Shown here: piece after piece, positions 1-10,467 of the stretch
Layout of the letters: each line of letters begins with the position of its first letter
Position numbering within the stretch: position 1 is the first letter of the stretch
NCBI RefSeq assembly: GCF_000149955.1
Contig: NC_030988.1
Location: 329,047 to 393,046 of the forward strand
From: Fusarium oxysporum f. sp. lycopersici 4287
Lineage: Eukaryota; Ascomycota; Sordariomycetes; Hypocreales; Nectriaceae
Length of the DNA: 64,000 nucleotides
Reading direction: 5' to 3'
Translations under genes and position numbers: made by a program
The notes under the pieces: model-generated
Database searches by the model: none
What the model saw: only the letters and a program-made list of their open reading frames with translations
Told to the model about the DNA's origin: nothing

Positions 1-92
1 CGAGGATCTCAAGCGCGCCATCGATAAACAAACACATACGCATTCAAAGATAATGTTGAAAAGCAACAAGATTTGCCACGGGTGTCGAAGAA

Positions 93-1982
93 ATGAATAA
101 GTTGATATCTCGTGTTGACTACCTCAGCGAAGAAACAGCGGAAAAACTGTGCGGGGAAATTAGTCACCTGACAGAACAAACGAGTCAGCTCAACAGAGAC
201 ATTAAAGAAAAGGATAAAGAATACCGCGAGGCAACCAATGAGTTGCTGACATGTAAAATCAACTACGAAGCAGAGCGCAAAAGGCTATCCGAACGATTAC
301 CTGTATTAGAAATAGAACAGCTCAAGAAGCAAATCCATGAGCTCCATGAGCAGATTCGAGCACTTGGCTCAGAGCTCAAAGACAAAAGCCATGGCCTGGG
401 CACAGAGAAGGATGCCTATGACACCAAGGCCAAAACCATGACTTGTCAAGGAGACGTGAAACAAACGGACATTATTATAGAGAGCTTGCCTTCTGACCTA
501 CGGAATATCATGTCAAAGCTCATCGAGATGCAGAAAGCAATGACACAACAGCAGATTGCCTGCGATGAAAGGAGGAGTTCTTCATACTTCACCCCTACGA
601 AAAACAAACAACTGGATGAGAGTAATAACTTCCCCAAGCTGGAGAGTCAGGTAAACGATCTTAATCGTATTATTGCCCAACTTTGCGAGAAAGACAGGTT
701 CATGGTCGAAGTACAGAAGATTCAGAGTAGTGCTACAGAGAGAGATTGTAAATTTAACGGCCTAAAAGATACGATGGACTGGCTTGTTGAGGAAGTGGGA
801 AAACTTCAAAGACGCATGAAAGACTCAGAAGCTGAAGTTCATTCGCGACAAGGTGATATGGCTGAATTTCTTCGACTGAGCAGTAATGCCTGGATCAACC
901 AGAAGCCTGCAGAAGAGGCCACTTCCAAGCCCAATAGAAATCAAGACCGCCGTGACGAGCTGGACGGCCTACGTGAAGAGCTTAGTCAGATTGAGAAGAA
1001 TATCATGTACTTCACAAGCACTTTTCCGCCGCCATCTGGACAACCATTTTCTGCAGTGCTGGAAGAGCGGTTCCTAGGCAAGGTGCCAGTCACAGAGAGG
1101 CTAAAACTGCTTATCGAGCGTGTGCGGCATAGGATTGATGACTTGCAATCATCGCTTGCACAAGCCAAGCTCGATGATGGGAGGGTGATCCGCCCAGAAA
1201 AGGCCCGGTCTACATTCGTACCAGACACGAACGAAGTAGTAACTCCATTGTCGGAACTGAACATGGAGTTCTTGACCCCAAAAGATCGGGAATCCGGGGC
1301 GATCCCGACTCCAAATGGCCAACGTCAATCAAGATCTGCTGATGGCAAACACAACCCTGATTCTACGCACGGGGGTGACTTACCGCTCAGTAGCCCTGTT
1401 TCGGGTCTAAGACCCTGTGTCAAATCGGCTTTTACCCAAACAGGGATCCAAGAAGCTTCCACAACGTTAGCAGTGGAAGGCCATGAAGTGCTTCATGAGA
1501 GTGCCGATAACCCTATGGGTTCGAGGAAACTCAAAGAAGAGCATGCGCTTGGTAGTGACACCGTTCGTACAGATCTCGAGCGCCTCAGAGCAAGTCTGAT
1601 CTTTCATCTATGCACGATGTTATTTGCTAGTAAGAGAACAGTAGACGTGGAAAGATTGCGAGAAGGCAGCCGAATCTTTTCCCGAAGAACCGTCGGCAAA
1701 GGCAACCTAGAGTTGTTGGAACAGGTCATTAAGGGCTATTCTGAAAAGTCTATGAAGAGCCGAGGGGCCAATAAAGAGCTCAGAAAGATAACATACAAGG
1801 GTAGAAAAGTTTTTCCCGATACATTGTTGAAAACCTATACGACTATATTCAAAACCCTCCTTACTCTTACACAGAATTTAGACATCAATGACCCAATCGT
1901 CGATAGCAGGAGGACCAAGGATCTAGAAGCCGCACGCCTAGACAAAGGTACAAAGATACAACGACGGAGAGGAAAACCCTAA
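93..1982 (+). CDS. coiled-coil protein, unknown function (5' end uncertain)
   Basis: The 629-codon frame is rich in Glu, Lys, Gln and Leu in heptad-like spacing from about residue 8 to 110 and again around 180-280 and 340-365, so a long coiled coil is expected. A Ser/Pro-rich linker (about 385-480) separates it from a basic C-terminal segment (about 500-629). I recognise no catalytic motif. The start is doubtful: an in-frame TGA lies at 57-59, but another frame at positions 2-47 reads as similar charged helix (EDLKRAIDKQ), so the gene may extend beyond the left edge through an intron or a frameshift. It ends with TAA at 1980-1982. A structural, motor-associated or scaffold role is possible but unsupported. 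Confidence 0.5.
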   Translation: MNKLISRVDYLSEETAEKLCGEISHLTEQTSQLNRDIKEKDKEYREATNELLTCKINYEAERKRLSERLPVLEIEQLKKQIHELHEQIRALGSELKDKSHGLGTEKDAYDTKAKTMTCQGDVKQTDIIIESLPSDLRNIMSKLIEMQKAMTQQQIACDERRSSSYFTPTKNKQLDESNNFPKLESQVNDLNRIIAQLCEKDRFMVEVQKIQSSATERDCKFNGLKDTMDWLVEEVGKLQRRMKDSEAEVHSRQGDMAEFLRLSSNAWINQKPAEEATSKPNRNQDRRDELDGLREELSQIEKNIMYFTSTFPPPSGQPFSAVLEERFLGKVPVTERLKLLIERVRHRIDDLQSSLAQAKLDDGRVIRPEKARSTFVPDTNEVVTPLSELNMEFLTPKDRESGAIPTPNGQRQSRSADGKHNPDSTHGGDLPLSSPVSGLRPCVKSAFTQTGIQEASTTLAVEGHEVLHESADNPMGSRKLKEEHALGSDTVRTDLERLRASLIFHLCTMLFASKRTVDVERLREGSRIFSRRTVGKGNLELLEQVIKGYSEKSMKSRGANKELRKITYKGRKVFPDTLLKTYTTIFKTLLTLTQNLDINDPIVDSRRTKDLEAARLDKGTKIQRRRGKP

Positions 1983-2796
1983 AGGAAATGTTTGACCCCA
2001 GCACAACCAGTGAAGATTGCGAACTGAAATGGCAGGGCAAGGAACTGAGGAATGTTCAAGTCACTTCAAAGAGTTATTACTCTATAGACACAACTATGCA
2101 TAACGAAGGCTCAATTGGCACATAGCAACATGGTGCTGGACTTTGAAATCGTTCTTCTCCTTACGTATAAGAGACTAAGTATATGGTTCCGAGCGCATTG
2201 GTGTATATAGTTGTTACAATGCCTCAGGAAAACGATGAAATCATATTGAGGCTACCGTGTACCGCTGGCTCAAGGCATAATGACCGGAAGGCCAATGCTG
2301 AAACATGGTCGCGATTGCAATCGAGTCAATGCAGTGTGTAAAGGCTTCAGGTGTTGGACTGGCAATCAAAGCCCCTTGGAAGATACCACCATGGGTTATA
2401 AGGACATCCGTAAGAACCCTTACTGACTAAGATATCAGCTGTGCTCTAGAGGCAGGAGAATGCCCTCCAGGATGGTCTTGTTGAAAGTGTAGATCAACGA
2501 CTTGCCTCGTAGATGGCCTTGGTTCCCAGAGGCTTAGACTTTGATCAATTTGACTTACGATAAATTGCTGATAACATTTATATCACTTCAAGAGTTCCTC
2601 CATGGGGGGACAGCTGCCATAGTTGAGTAGCCGAATATTGTAAGAGTCTCGGCGGGGTACGGCTGCAAGCTGGCATAAAGAAGGTACAATATCAATTGTA
2701 TTACAGATTCCTAAGACATTTCTCTTCTCTACATACAAGACAGCTTCTAGACATAGTTAGGTACCGGTAATTCGAAACTCGCGGTACTAATAGGCC
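1983..2796. other. intergenic, no gene seen
   Basis: This 0.8-kb stretch separates the coiled-coil gene from the convergent LysM-like gene. Frames are closed and I see no repeat, RNA gene or transposon relic. Confidence 0.5.
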
Positions 2797-3756
2797 CTAT
2801 TCAGCTTTATACGTTTCAATCGAAATAAGAATACACTCATCCCATACGAAGCCTCCGGGCCTCTTGCATTTACCTTCAATCCCTTCAAGGTATCCTTTGC
2901 ATATCATGTCGTCCACTTTAAAGTTCTGACAATACTGGCTATCCTTAACGAAACTTATCCCGATCTCAATTTCTTTTTCATGAGAAATTTTCTTCCAGTC
3001 TGAGTAAGTAAAAGGCACTTCCTTAAACGCATTACAAAATGATTGTTCCATTTTTAACCTTACTTCCTCTTGCAAGGTAGAGCTATTATCTTCATAGCAA
3101 GCAGGTTCTGGTTTCCCTGCTTCTCGTTTTGAGATGCTGGTCGGACTAAGTCTGTACGTAGAAGTTGGCCCAGTGACTGTACGGAATGTCGATGCTGGTT
3201 TTTCCGATGTAGCGATCGAGCTGATTGTCTCTTTTGGCTCTGTAGCTGATCCAGTCGTTGGATTGACTGTCGAATCCTGGGCATCGTCTGTTGCTCCACT
3301 ACCAGCTGGTTCGGTGCTAGTAGACAATTCTGTTGACGCAATAGCAGTAATTTCTTCACTATAACCTGTGATAGTTGTGGCTCCAGTTCTGTGATGGCCA
3401 ATTTTAGGGGGCGTCGGCGTTGTTACGTATTGAGTGTGACTTAGTGCTTGCTGTTCTCCATCCAGCAGGAGAGTTTTAGGGCAGTCCCCGGACCATACAG
3501 CCGGGGGAATGATTTTCATCTGCGGGCTGTAGGGAAGTTTGTATGGTGACGCAGGATCAGTGCGAAGTTTATTCCGGTCGACTCCTGGGTTCAACTTTTC
3601 AAACTCCTTCATGTTTATATCTGGAAGGGCCAGCGCAACGTCACTGAATAATGTATCACCTGGACGAGGTGTCCAGACCGCATAACGGTAGTTCGCATCA
3701 CAACCCAAGCTCAATAGTGGATAGATGAAGAACCAGATTAAGAGATTCATTTTCAT
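2797..3756 (-). CDS. secreted LysM-like domain protein, candidate effector
   Basis: I start at the ATG at 3756-3754 (MKMNLLIWFF, 319 aa) rather than the upstream GTG, because it opens directly into a hydrophobic signal peptide (residues about 1-21). Residues about 24-90 look like a fungal LysM module: YAVWTPRPGDTLF, then a F-E-K-L-N-P-G segment and a final IIPPAVW strand. A Ser/Thr/Pro-rich linker (about 105-205), likely O-glycosylated, follows, then a C-terminal domain with about seven cysteines. LysM modules bind chitin or related N-acetylglucosamine polymers, and secreted fungal ones often shield hyphae or blunt host chitin sensing. The single-exon gene stands alone. The LysM call rests on pattern only; it could instead be a cell-wall protein without an effector role. 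Confidence 0.6.
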   Translation of the reverse strand: MKMNLLIWFFIYPLLSLGCDANYRYAVWTPRPGDTLFSDVALALPDINMKEFEKLNPGVDRNKLRTDPASPYKLPYSPQMKIIPPAVWSGDCPKTLLLDGEQQALSHTQYVTTPTPPKIGHHRTGATTITGYSEEITAIASTELSTSTEPAGSGATDDAQDSTVNPTTGSATEPKETISSIATSEKPASTFRTVTGPTSTYRLSPTSISKREAGKPEPACYEDNSSTLQEEVRLKMEQSFCNAFKEVPFTYSDWKKISHEKEIEIGISFVKDSQYCQNFKVDDMICKGYLEGIEGKCKRPGGFVWDECILISIETYKAE

Positions 3757-4958
3757 ATAAGTACTGTACAGCACGACAGTTGAGGTTTATGAACTAAGTA
3801 TCTGCGTGCCCACTATATAGTAAATACAAGCCTTTCGAACTAATACATTTAGTACGTATCATGCTACAGTCTTGGCCGAAATCAGTATGTTAATCTGCGG
3901 CTATTAATGGTAACAAGGTATTATTATATTTTTCTCTCTTTCTATTGTTAGTAGACATAGTAAGTAGCTTCTTTTTTCAATAACAAACTACGCTTCTACC
4001 TGATTTTGAAGACATACTAAGTGCTTATTTATACCCTCTGGGTTGCTCTGAATGTACATGAAATTCATGATTGCTTCTTACTAAGTATTAATAGCCTAGG
4101 TGGAAAACATGGAACTATTCAATCAAGTCGCTATAGGGTTACTGAGACTTAAGCTCCCTGACCCAAAGCTTCTGATCAAACGCAACATACAGCCAATTTC
4201 CGCCTCAATTCCCTGCAGAATAGTGGCCGTTTTTGTTTTCACTGGTAATAATGGGAAAAGAAAGCAAAAACGTATAGTTAAGACAAGTGGAGTAAGACAA
4301 TGCTATAAACCGGGTAGAGACTAATAAAAAAGTATACAAGAGCGGAGTATGTGCTCGTGCCTTCTCGCCCAGCTTTTGATCTGGCAATATATTGGACTGA
4401 AAGTGGACGAGCAACTCATACAAAGCACTGTCAAGGCATAGTCTGACTTTGAGGAGTCATAGCGCTTAGATTATGCCCTATACTGAATGGGATCAACGAG
4501 GTCCGTGATGATGCTTCACGAATCTAGGGAAGGTAACTCCTAGATCTGGCTACTCTTTGTGATGGTGAAGGAAATTCATTCATTTCCTTTTATCTTTTAT
4601 TCCTGATAGGCACCCAGGACCTTTCAGTTGCCGTAGCCATCCTTAAAGGCCAAAACAGCGGGTGGCACCGTTAGATACAGGCTGTGGTGATAAGGGTCAG
4701 TCATGGCTAGCAGCGATCAGATCGAATGCTCCTCTTTACAATTGTGGTTATCGTGAAAGCTTTTGGTAAAAGCTTCCATACTTGGGAAAAGGAAAGGAAA
4801 GAAAAGGAAGAAAAGAAAAATCAACCGTTATGTTTATTATCTATATTAGCAGCTTAACGTTAACTCTTGCGACTTGCAATTCCTCCCCTAGCTCTTCACT
4901 ATCACACAACCAGTGGTTGGAATTCGGTGCGTGTGGCTATAATCTACATGTACAGAAC
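3757..4958. other. intergenic, no gene seen
   Basis: This is the 5' flank of the LysM-like gene and the 3' flank of the PAQR gene. It is AT-rich, with short polypurine runs near 4780-4830. The small open frames here lack family signals. Confidence 0.45.
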
Positions 4959-6045
4959 TCAAAGAGTTGAGCAAGTAAGATTTGTGTTGGCATAATCGAA
5001 AGCATCCAGATACCCTATCAACTGGACCACAAAGGCGCATACCACCAGGACGTGAAAGATCGAATGGGAACCGCATAAATCATATTTTCCAGGATATAGA
5101 CTTTCAGGGAACCTGGCCTTCAGAATCGCGTTTGTTAGGGCCGATTTCTCTCTTGTCTGTGAAAGTGGGAGACTTACTACGTAAAACCAAGTCCCAAATA
5201 GAAGGCAGCCTGCTTTCGCTAGAGTATAAGGAAAAGCTTTACTCATCATCTGCGACATGCCGAACGCATTGATTCCATGGATCAAGGGCGTAACACCGGA
5301 CAAGCCAGTCGCCACGAACACCAATGTTCGGAAGAGGCGATACTTTGGGCCCTGGAACTTGGGATGCATTGTTACGAATATGGCTAAGGTCCCCAAAGCT
5401 CCAATCTACCGACCGAGAGAAGAAAGGTATTAGACTCAAGTATCAGGCCTGAAATAAGGAAAAATCAAACTTTGCACAAGGAGATTAACTAACCATGGAC
5501 CAGTAGGTTTTGCGTAGGAAAGGTTCACACCAGAAAACCATGTATACCCCCAAGATAAGGTCACCCAGTATAAAGATCACTACACCCATCATGTCTAGTC
5601 GCAGGCATAAATGTTCAATGCGTTGGGAGTGGTTCATAAAGATGTGATACATTGCTGACAACAACAGGCACGTGACGGCTGACAACATGAAGATCGAGAA
5701 AGCAATGAAATCGGCACCAGTGATACCTGAGTAGCCGCTGGCATGGTAGTGCTGGCCGAGCAATAAAAAGATTGCCGGGATCAGGTGGGAATAGATGTTG
5801 ACCGACTCATTATGGACATACAACAAACTGCACAATGAAGCGTGAAACGAGCCTGAGATGTCCCTATAGCCGCCGAGAATCCACTTGTTGAATCCATGCC
5901 GAAACCATTGCGGCATCTGATCGAGCGAGCGAAGAACCCGGCGTGCGGCCTTGAGTGCGCTATTATTGATGGGCTCCATTTCTTTCCCTTTGTGCGCCTC
6001 AGGTGTCTGCGGGGGCGAAACTCGAAAACGGAGCTTGAATGCCAT
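4959..6045 (-). CDS. PAQR / AdipoR-like (Izh-type) seven-helix membrane protein
   Basis: There are two exons, 5494-6045 and 4959-5405, joined across an 88-bp intron (5406-5493; donor GTTAGT, acceptor GGTAG). They give 332 aa. The N-terminal cytosolic part contains the family-typical stretch GYRDISGSFHASLCSLLYVHNE, followed by seven hydrophobic segments. The conserved metal-site residues are visible: Ser and His in LLLSAMYHIF, Asp in RLDMMG, and the closing HxxxH in GSHSIFHVLVV. Family members bind zinc through these residues; yeast Izh proteins affect zinc and sterol homeostasis, and animal AdipoR show ceramidase activity. Which applies here is unknown. The locus, including its upstream region, has a decayed second copy at 22.9-24.6 kb. 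Confidence 0.88.
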
Positions 6046-7078
6046 TTGCTGCCGTGGTTGATGATACAGTAAAGTAGGAAGACCAGAAGTTGAGGAAATG
6101 GAAATGCAAGATGAGTAAAATGGGATTTTCTTTTTGCTTTGTCTCCTACGTTGCTGTCCTTTTCTTCGGTTTGTTCTTGCACAGCGCCAACTGTCCCCAG
6201 CTTTTCATTGTTTGTTACAGCAAGACGGCTCGCCTGTGTGTAACGGACCACGTCAGAACCAACCACATCAGGTTGTTCAAGCCCCACTTTGGGCGATATG
6301 TCCTTGCATGAAATAACGCCTCTAACCCAACCAAGTCGTCTACGAAATCCCTTTGTCATGCCGTGGATAAATTATTATGGGAGCAGCAAAATCATGCCAG
6401 ATATTACACTTTTCATTCTAGGCATCATGCTATCGTTCTTTTTTCAGGTACAAGATCTCCACATTGAATGCTTTGAGTGACGCGGCGCCACTTGAGACTG
6501 CCTTACAGGAAGATCATAGATACACCCCTTGTTATGATCCGAGCGATGGACAGTGAACAGAATGTACGGATTAAACACCCGATTTCCATCTTACAGTACA
6601 GAACGTAACGTCCATAAGTAGACGGCGGACTGTGGCAGCTCGTATGCGCTGCAATAGATTAAATCTTTCTCGTACGTTACGGTAACCCATAAGAGCGAGA
6701 CACTTATACGGCGCATGGCCTGTGTAGCTTCCTAAGACGCGGCTATCCATTGGTGTTGTATGACATCTGAACTACCAGGATGAGCTACTTTTCGTTCCGT
6801 AACGTGAGAAAGAAAAATGAGGTGATGAAAAATTTATCACCCCCTGAGGAAACTGTATTATATTAGGTAGGTACGCTAATAGTTATACGGCTTTTATAGT
6901 ATTTCTTACTGCTAACAATCTGTAATTTACCACATAAACACTAATGGTTGTGACGAGGCAGCGATGTATATATTATGTATATTCATTTGTAATACATATC
7001 AGCGAATAGAACAGCTTTTAACCTTTACGATCAAAGTAAGCCGAAGTGGGAGTACGCAAATGCCTTCTAGGCCATCCA
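5604..7078 (-). repeat. duplicated PAQR locus segment, copy 1
   Basis: This segment, from inside PAQR exon 1 through about 1 kb of upstream sequence, aligns with 22863-24575 in the same orientation. Shared landmarks are the 5' coding part, the AAATGGAAATGCAAGATGA block (6098), the ACTACCAGGATGAGCTACTT block (6771) and the GTAAGCCG block (7036). Identity is moderate, with both transitions and transversions, so the duplication is old. Copy 1 retains the intact gene. Confidence 0.75.
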
Positions 7079-8344
7079 TTGGCTAGCCTTCCACAGTGCT
7101 GATCCTGAGGATGACTCACCACATAAATGTGAAACGGACTCTTTCCTGTCATCCTTCGTCACTATCGAGCATAGGTCCTTCCATTATCCACAGTCTTTCC
7201 ACCTATCATTCTTAGAGCCGACTAGCCTCGATCACATTCTTTTGACGATCCAGCCAGTAACTTCAAATCTATGTCCATCTCATCCGTTACGTAGTAGGCT
7301 CCTCCAAGATGATATTTGCTCTATTTTCTAGACAGATTTCTTTCTCCCCACGTTACCGTCGAAGCACCTCATTCGTTTGACGCAAATGATAGACCACAGG
7401 TCTTAATTTAGCACTCTCTATGACTAGCGTCATTCTCTCTGCGTAAAACCTTCGAAATGTTGAGTTTGACTTTTACTCGCTGCCTTGGTGTGCCCACGGT
7501 TCTTTAACAATTCAGGATTTTAGTACCAAAGTGGCCCTGTCGGAAAACGTGAGGATTTGGAGTTGAACATCACTCATTTTCACTATCCCTTTCAGGTCAA
7601 GAGAAAAAATAAGTTTGGACCCCAGGGATCCTGAACAGATTATCACCTCCGTCAGTGCAGCTCATAGAGCGGCATGAAAGGCTAGAAGGGACTCAGGTCG
7701 GCAGCAGACAAGGCTGAGGGATAATATTACTAATATAAATAGTGCCAAACGCTAAAATGTGTTCAACTGACAAGATGTAGCTGAATTTGGAAATAGTGAC
7801 TTATTATAGCACAGCTTAGCCACGCCAAGCCATAACCCTTCGATTCAATGGACTCGGGCCTTGGTATTTAACGTAACTAGCATACGTATTGCTGACCCTG
7901 ATAACTAAATAGCTAACTTTCTATTGTCAGCATAAATAAACAGAAATATGAGTTCTTTACCGTGACCTGTCACAGTACTGTCTATAAATAACTCATATTT
8001 TATAAGACGACCAGGGGCAAACTTCACTGCATGACCTTTTAATTCCTTTCCGCTCTATAAGAACCTTTTCCATCTGATATCATCACTTTTCTTAGCCTCT
8101 TTTCCACCCAACTACTACCTCCTTAAACGCATCCGGTGCCATTAGGAAGATGACTCTGAAGTAAGCATTGGATGCCTTCGACCCATGAAGTGACAACATT
8201 ATCAAAGTTAAGATGCCGATTAGCCCAAGCTTTTGCCAGCTTCGATTTGCATTGTTCAAACCTATTTGTGTTGACTTACATTCTCCTCTTCACCGTAGTC
8301 AGGAAGATACTTTTTCTCAAACTCCAGTAAACGTTCATGGGATA
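7079..8344. other. intergenic, no gene seen
   Basis: No supported frame is visible. A pyrimidine-rich stretch near 8040-8130 resembles a fungal promoter or 5' leader, but no gene follows it convincingly. Confidence 0.4.
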
Positions 8345-8612
8345 TCACTTTTCTTGGTGACTTGACAATTGGATGTGGATTGCTATGGAGCTCTTTAGAG
8401 GTTTCAGTACCCTGGTTACCCTACTGGAACTGGCGTGTAAATCGGGGTTGACATAACGAAGAACTGCTTTGTTGGCATGCCAAAGACATAGAAGCAGGTT
8501 GGAGGACGGGAAGTAAGGTGCGAAAGCGTTTATGAAGGCTATATAGCGATCTGGCAAGGCGACTGAAGGACGCCTGATCTTGGGATTTTCATCCAGTGAT
8601 CTGAACCAGTCA
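8345..8612 (-). pseudogene. MULE (Mutator-like) transposase fragment
   Basis: The minus strand reads from about 8612 as AFDWFRSL...RPSVALPDRYIAFINAF, then FPSSNLLLCLWHANKAVL. The spacing and the LLCLWHxNK signature match the MULE transposase core found in fungal Hop-like elements, just after the catalytic region. There is no start codon, no DDE set and no terminal repeats, and a stop lies immediately upstream (TGA in the TTGAGC context). It is a scrap of a longer gene. The call rests on one signature, so it is moderate. Confidence 0.5.
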
Positions 8613-8976
8613 AAAGCTCAAGATTAGCCCTGTTCGCTAAAAAAGCTCTAATTTATACTGAGGACTATGAGAGAATTCATTATACAATGCTATCCAAAAA
8701 GACTTTTCTTAAATTATTATTCATCTTATTATATATTTTAATTGAATTTATGTATGGCTACTTAGGGCCATTGGCCTTTGCCTATCGCTGTGCAAGCCTT
8801 ATCGGGTACGCAACGACGTCGAGATGATAATGTTACAGGCGCGGATTTCCCCACGAGCCACGTGTGGAATCAAATAACTGGCCTAAGCAATCCCAAATCT
8901 CGCGGCCGCCAAAACCTCGATAAGCCAACTCACATAAGCAAAAACCGTGTAGTCATATACTCCTTTTCTGAAATAG
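8613..8976. other. AT-rich spacer
   Basis: An AT-rich spacer lies between the MULE scrap and the BAH/PHD pseudogene. A strongly AT-rich run occupies about 8700-8760. No gene is seen. Confidence 0.4.
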
Positions 8977-10199
8977 TTAGTCGATATTAGCGCCGCATTC
9001 CAAACACGAGGCCTCTTCAGTCCAAGTCCTATCACCACCTGTTACGTTTTCACGCAGGTCGCGGATCTCCCACGCTGTAGGGCCGTCTTGCATCTTGAGG
9101 TTGGCCTCAAAGAGTCCTTGGTATGGCTTGGAGTCAGCGATCTTCTTCTTGCGGACTCCCTTGGCTAATCCCTTAACCGATGCGGTGGCGATAAACTTAG
9201 AGGGCGTTGCCCCAGCTGTTGGGCTTTCTGTCTTACGACGGGTTTCGCGAACAGCCTTCTTGACGTGGATATTATCTGGAGTTGTCCCATCCCGAACATT
9301 GACCGTAGACTGGGTCTTCTGCTCCTCGGCATCGATGGGCGATAGAGGATCCGTTGCCTCCTCAGGCTTCTTTTTCTCCACCGTCGATCCCTCGGTTCGA
9401 TGAGATTTATCGGTTCCCAGTCGTCCGTAGACTTGCATGAGAATGTTGCGGGCCATACATTCCTGATGCATCCATTTCCCGCACTCCGAGCTCGTGCATC
9501 CTATAAGGGTCTTATCGGGGTTGGCGGGAGTTTGGCATTTGCATATAAGTTCGACCGACTATATGCATATTAGCGCTTGCGGAGACAAGATGAGGTACCA
9601 CGCAACATACGGAAAGCTCCAGGTACGGCAGTCGTATGCTTGACGCCAATAAAGCTCATCTGTAATCTCCTCGTCATCGGACTCAATCCATTGATTGACG
9701 GTGACGGGCCCCGTAACACTGACAACATTAATAATATCCACTAGAAAAGTCGGTTAGACGTGCTGCAGCACCGCATCATTGCTCTTCTCTAAACTACCTT
9801 TTCCATCACTTTCAGCCTGTTGTAGCTCAATAGTAACCTCGTTGGCAACCTGAACGAACTCTTCGCTGTAGTACTTGACGTTGTTGACTGCCAAGAATCA
9901 GCTATAAGCCCCATACGGTACGGACGACGGCGAAGTTTCATCAGATACTCACGGATAAAGCTGTTGTAGCTCGTCATATCTTGCCATCGCTTGCCGGGCT
10001 CGACCGTATAGTATAGATCCATGGAGTCGTGGGTCTTGAAGCTGCCTTTTGGTGAGAAGGGAGAGATTTGGATTTGAACCCGTTTATCATCATCTTGGCT
10101 GTAGCGCTTCCGCTTCTTATTCTTGGGATGTTCCTGTTCGGCGCGCCAAGGACCTGTCGCGTAAGAAATCGTAAAAGGGCAAGAAGCGCGCTTCTCCTC
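8977..10199 (-). pseudogene. BAH/PHD-finger chromatin-type protein, disrupted (main part)
   Basis: On the minus strand the frame running from the retrotransposon junction (10199) reads a basic N-terminus, then SFI joined to LNNVKYYSEEFVQVANE across an intron (donor GTGAGT, acceptor TTGGCAG, about 9893-9957). This is a BAH-domain opening. The middle of the BAH domain is missing: a stop follows the S-D-G-K region near 9765, and the frame resumes with DIINVVSVTGPVTVNQWIES and YWRQAYDC. A second intron (donor GTATGT, acceptor ATATAG) leads to a PHD-like finger (ICKCQTPANPDKTLIGC, then CGKWMHQEC), but the frame is off by one across it. The last 164 codons end at TAA 8977-8979. The first exon continues beyond the retrotransposon at 15098-15135. 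BAH/PHD proteins read histone marks; this copy cannot make a full one. Confidence 0.65.
10195..10199. repeat. 5-bp target-site duplication (left) of the copia element
   Basis: TCCTC here is repeated directly after the 3' LTR at 15098-15102, marking one integration event. Confidence 0.9.
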
Positions 10200-10393
10200 T
10201 GTTGGAAAATCCGGGAATCCCCTTCCCTTCAGGATTCAGACTGTTAGTCTGAAAGTCCTAGATTTAAAGTTCAAAGTCCTAGATACAATCATCTAGAGAT
10301 ATAAACCCGAGAATAACTCTCAGCTCAATAATGAACAACCAAGTTTCATAAAAATACATTTTCACCCAGCACTACTGCGCAATATAAACAACA
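10200..10393 (+). repeat. 5' LTR
   Basis: It starts TGTTGGAAAATCC and ends AATATAAACAACA. It is 194 bp and identical to the right LTR. An inner inverted motif (CAGACTG TTAG TCTG, about 10237-10252) and an imperfect tandem of AAAGTCCTAGAT (about 10252-10282) lie in its first half. Confidence 0.95.
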
Positions 10394-10408
10394 GGTTATG
10401 AGCCCGGG
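10394..10408 (+). other. primer-binding site for a half initiator-Met tRNA
   Basis: GGTTATGAGCCCGGG begins at the first base after the LTR. It is complementary to the anticodon arm of initiator methionine tRNA (…GGGCTCATAACC…), not to the CCA 3' end. Priming from a cleaved 5' half-tRNA is known for Drosophila copia and some fungal relatives, so this is the expected copia-type site. Confidence 0.8.
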
Positions 10409-10467
10409 TTAGCAAACACCGGGTTTCTCTTCTGAATCAAAGAACCAAACTTTAACTTCAACTCAAG

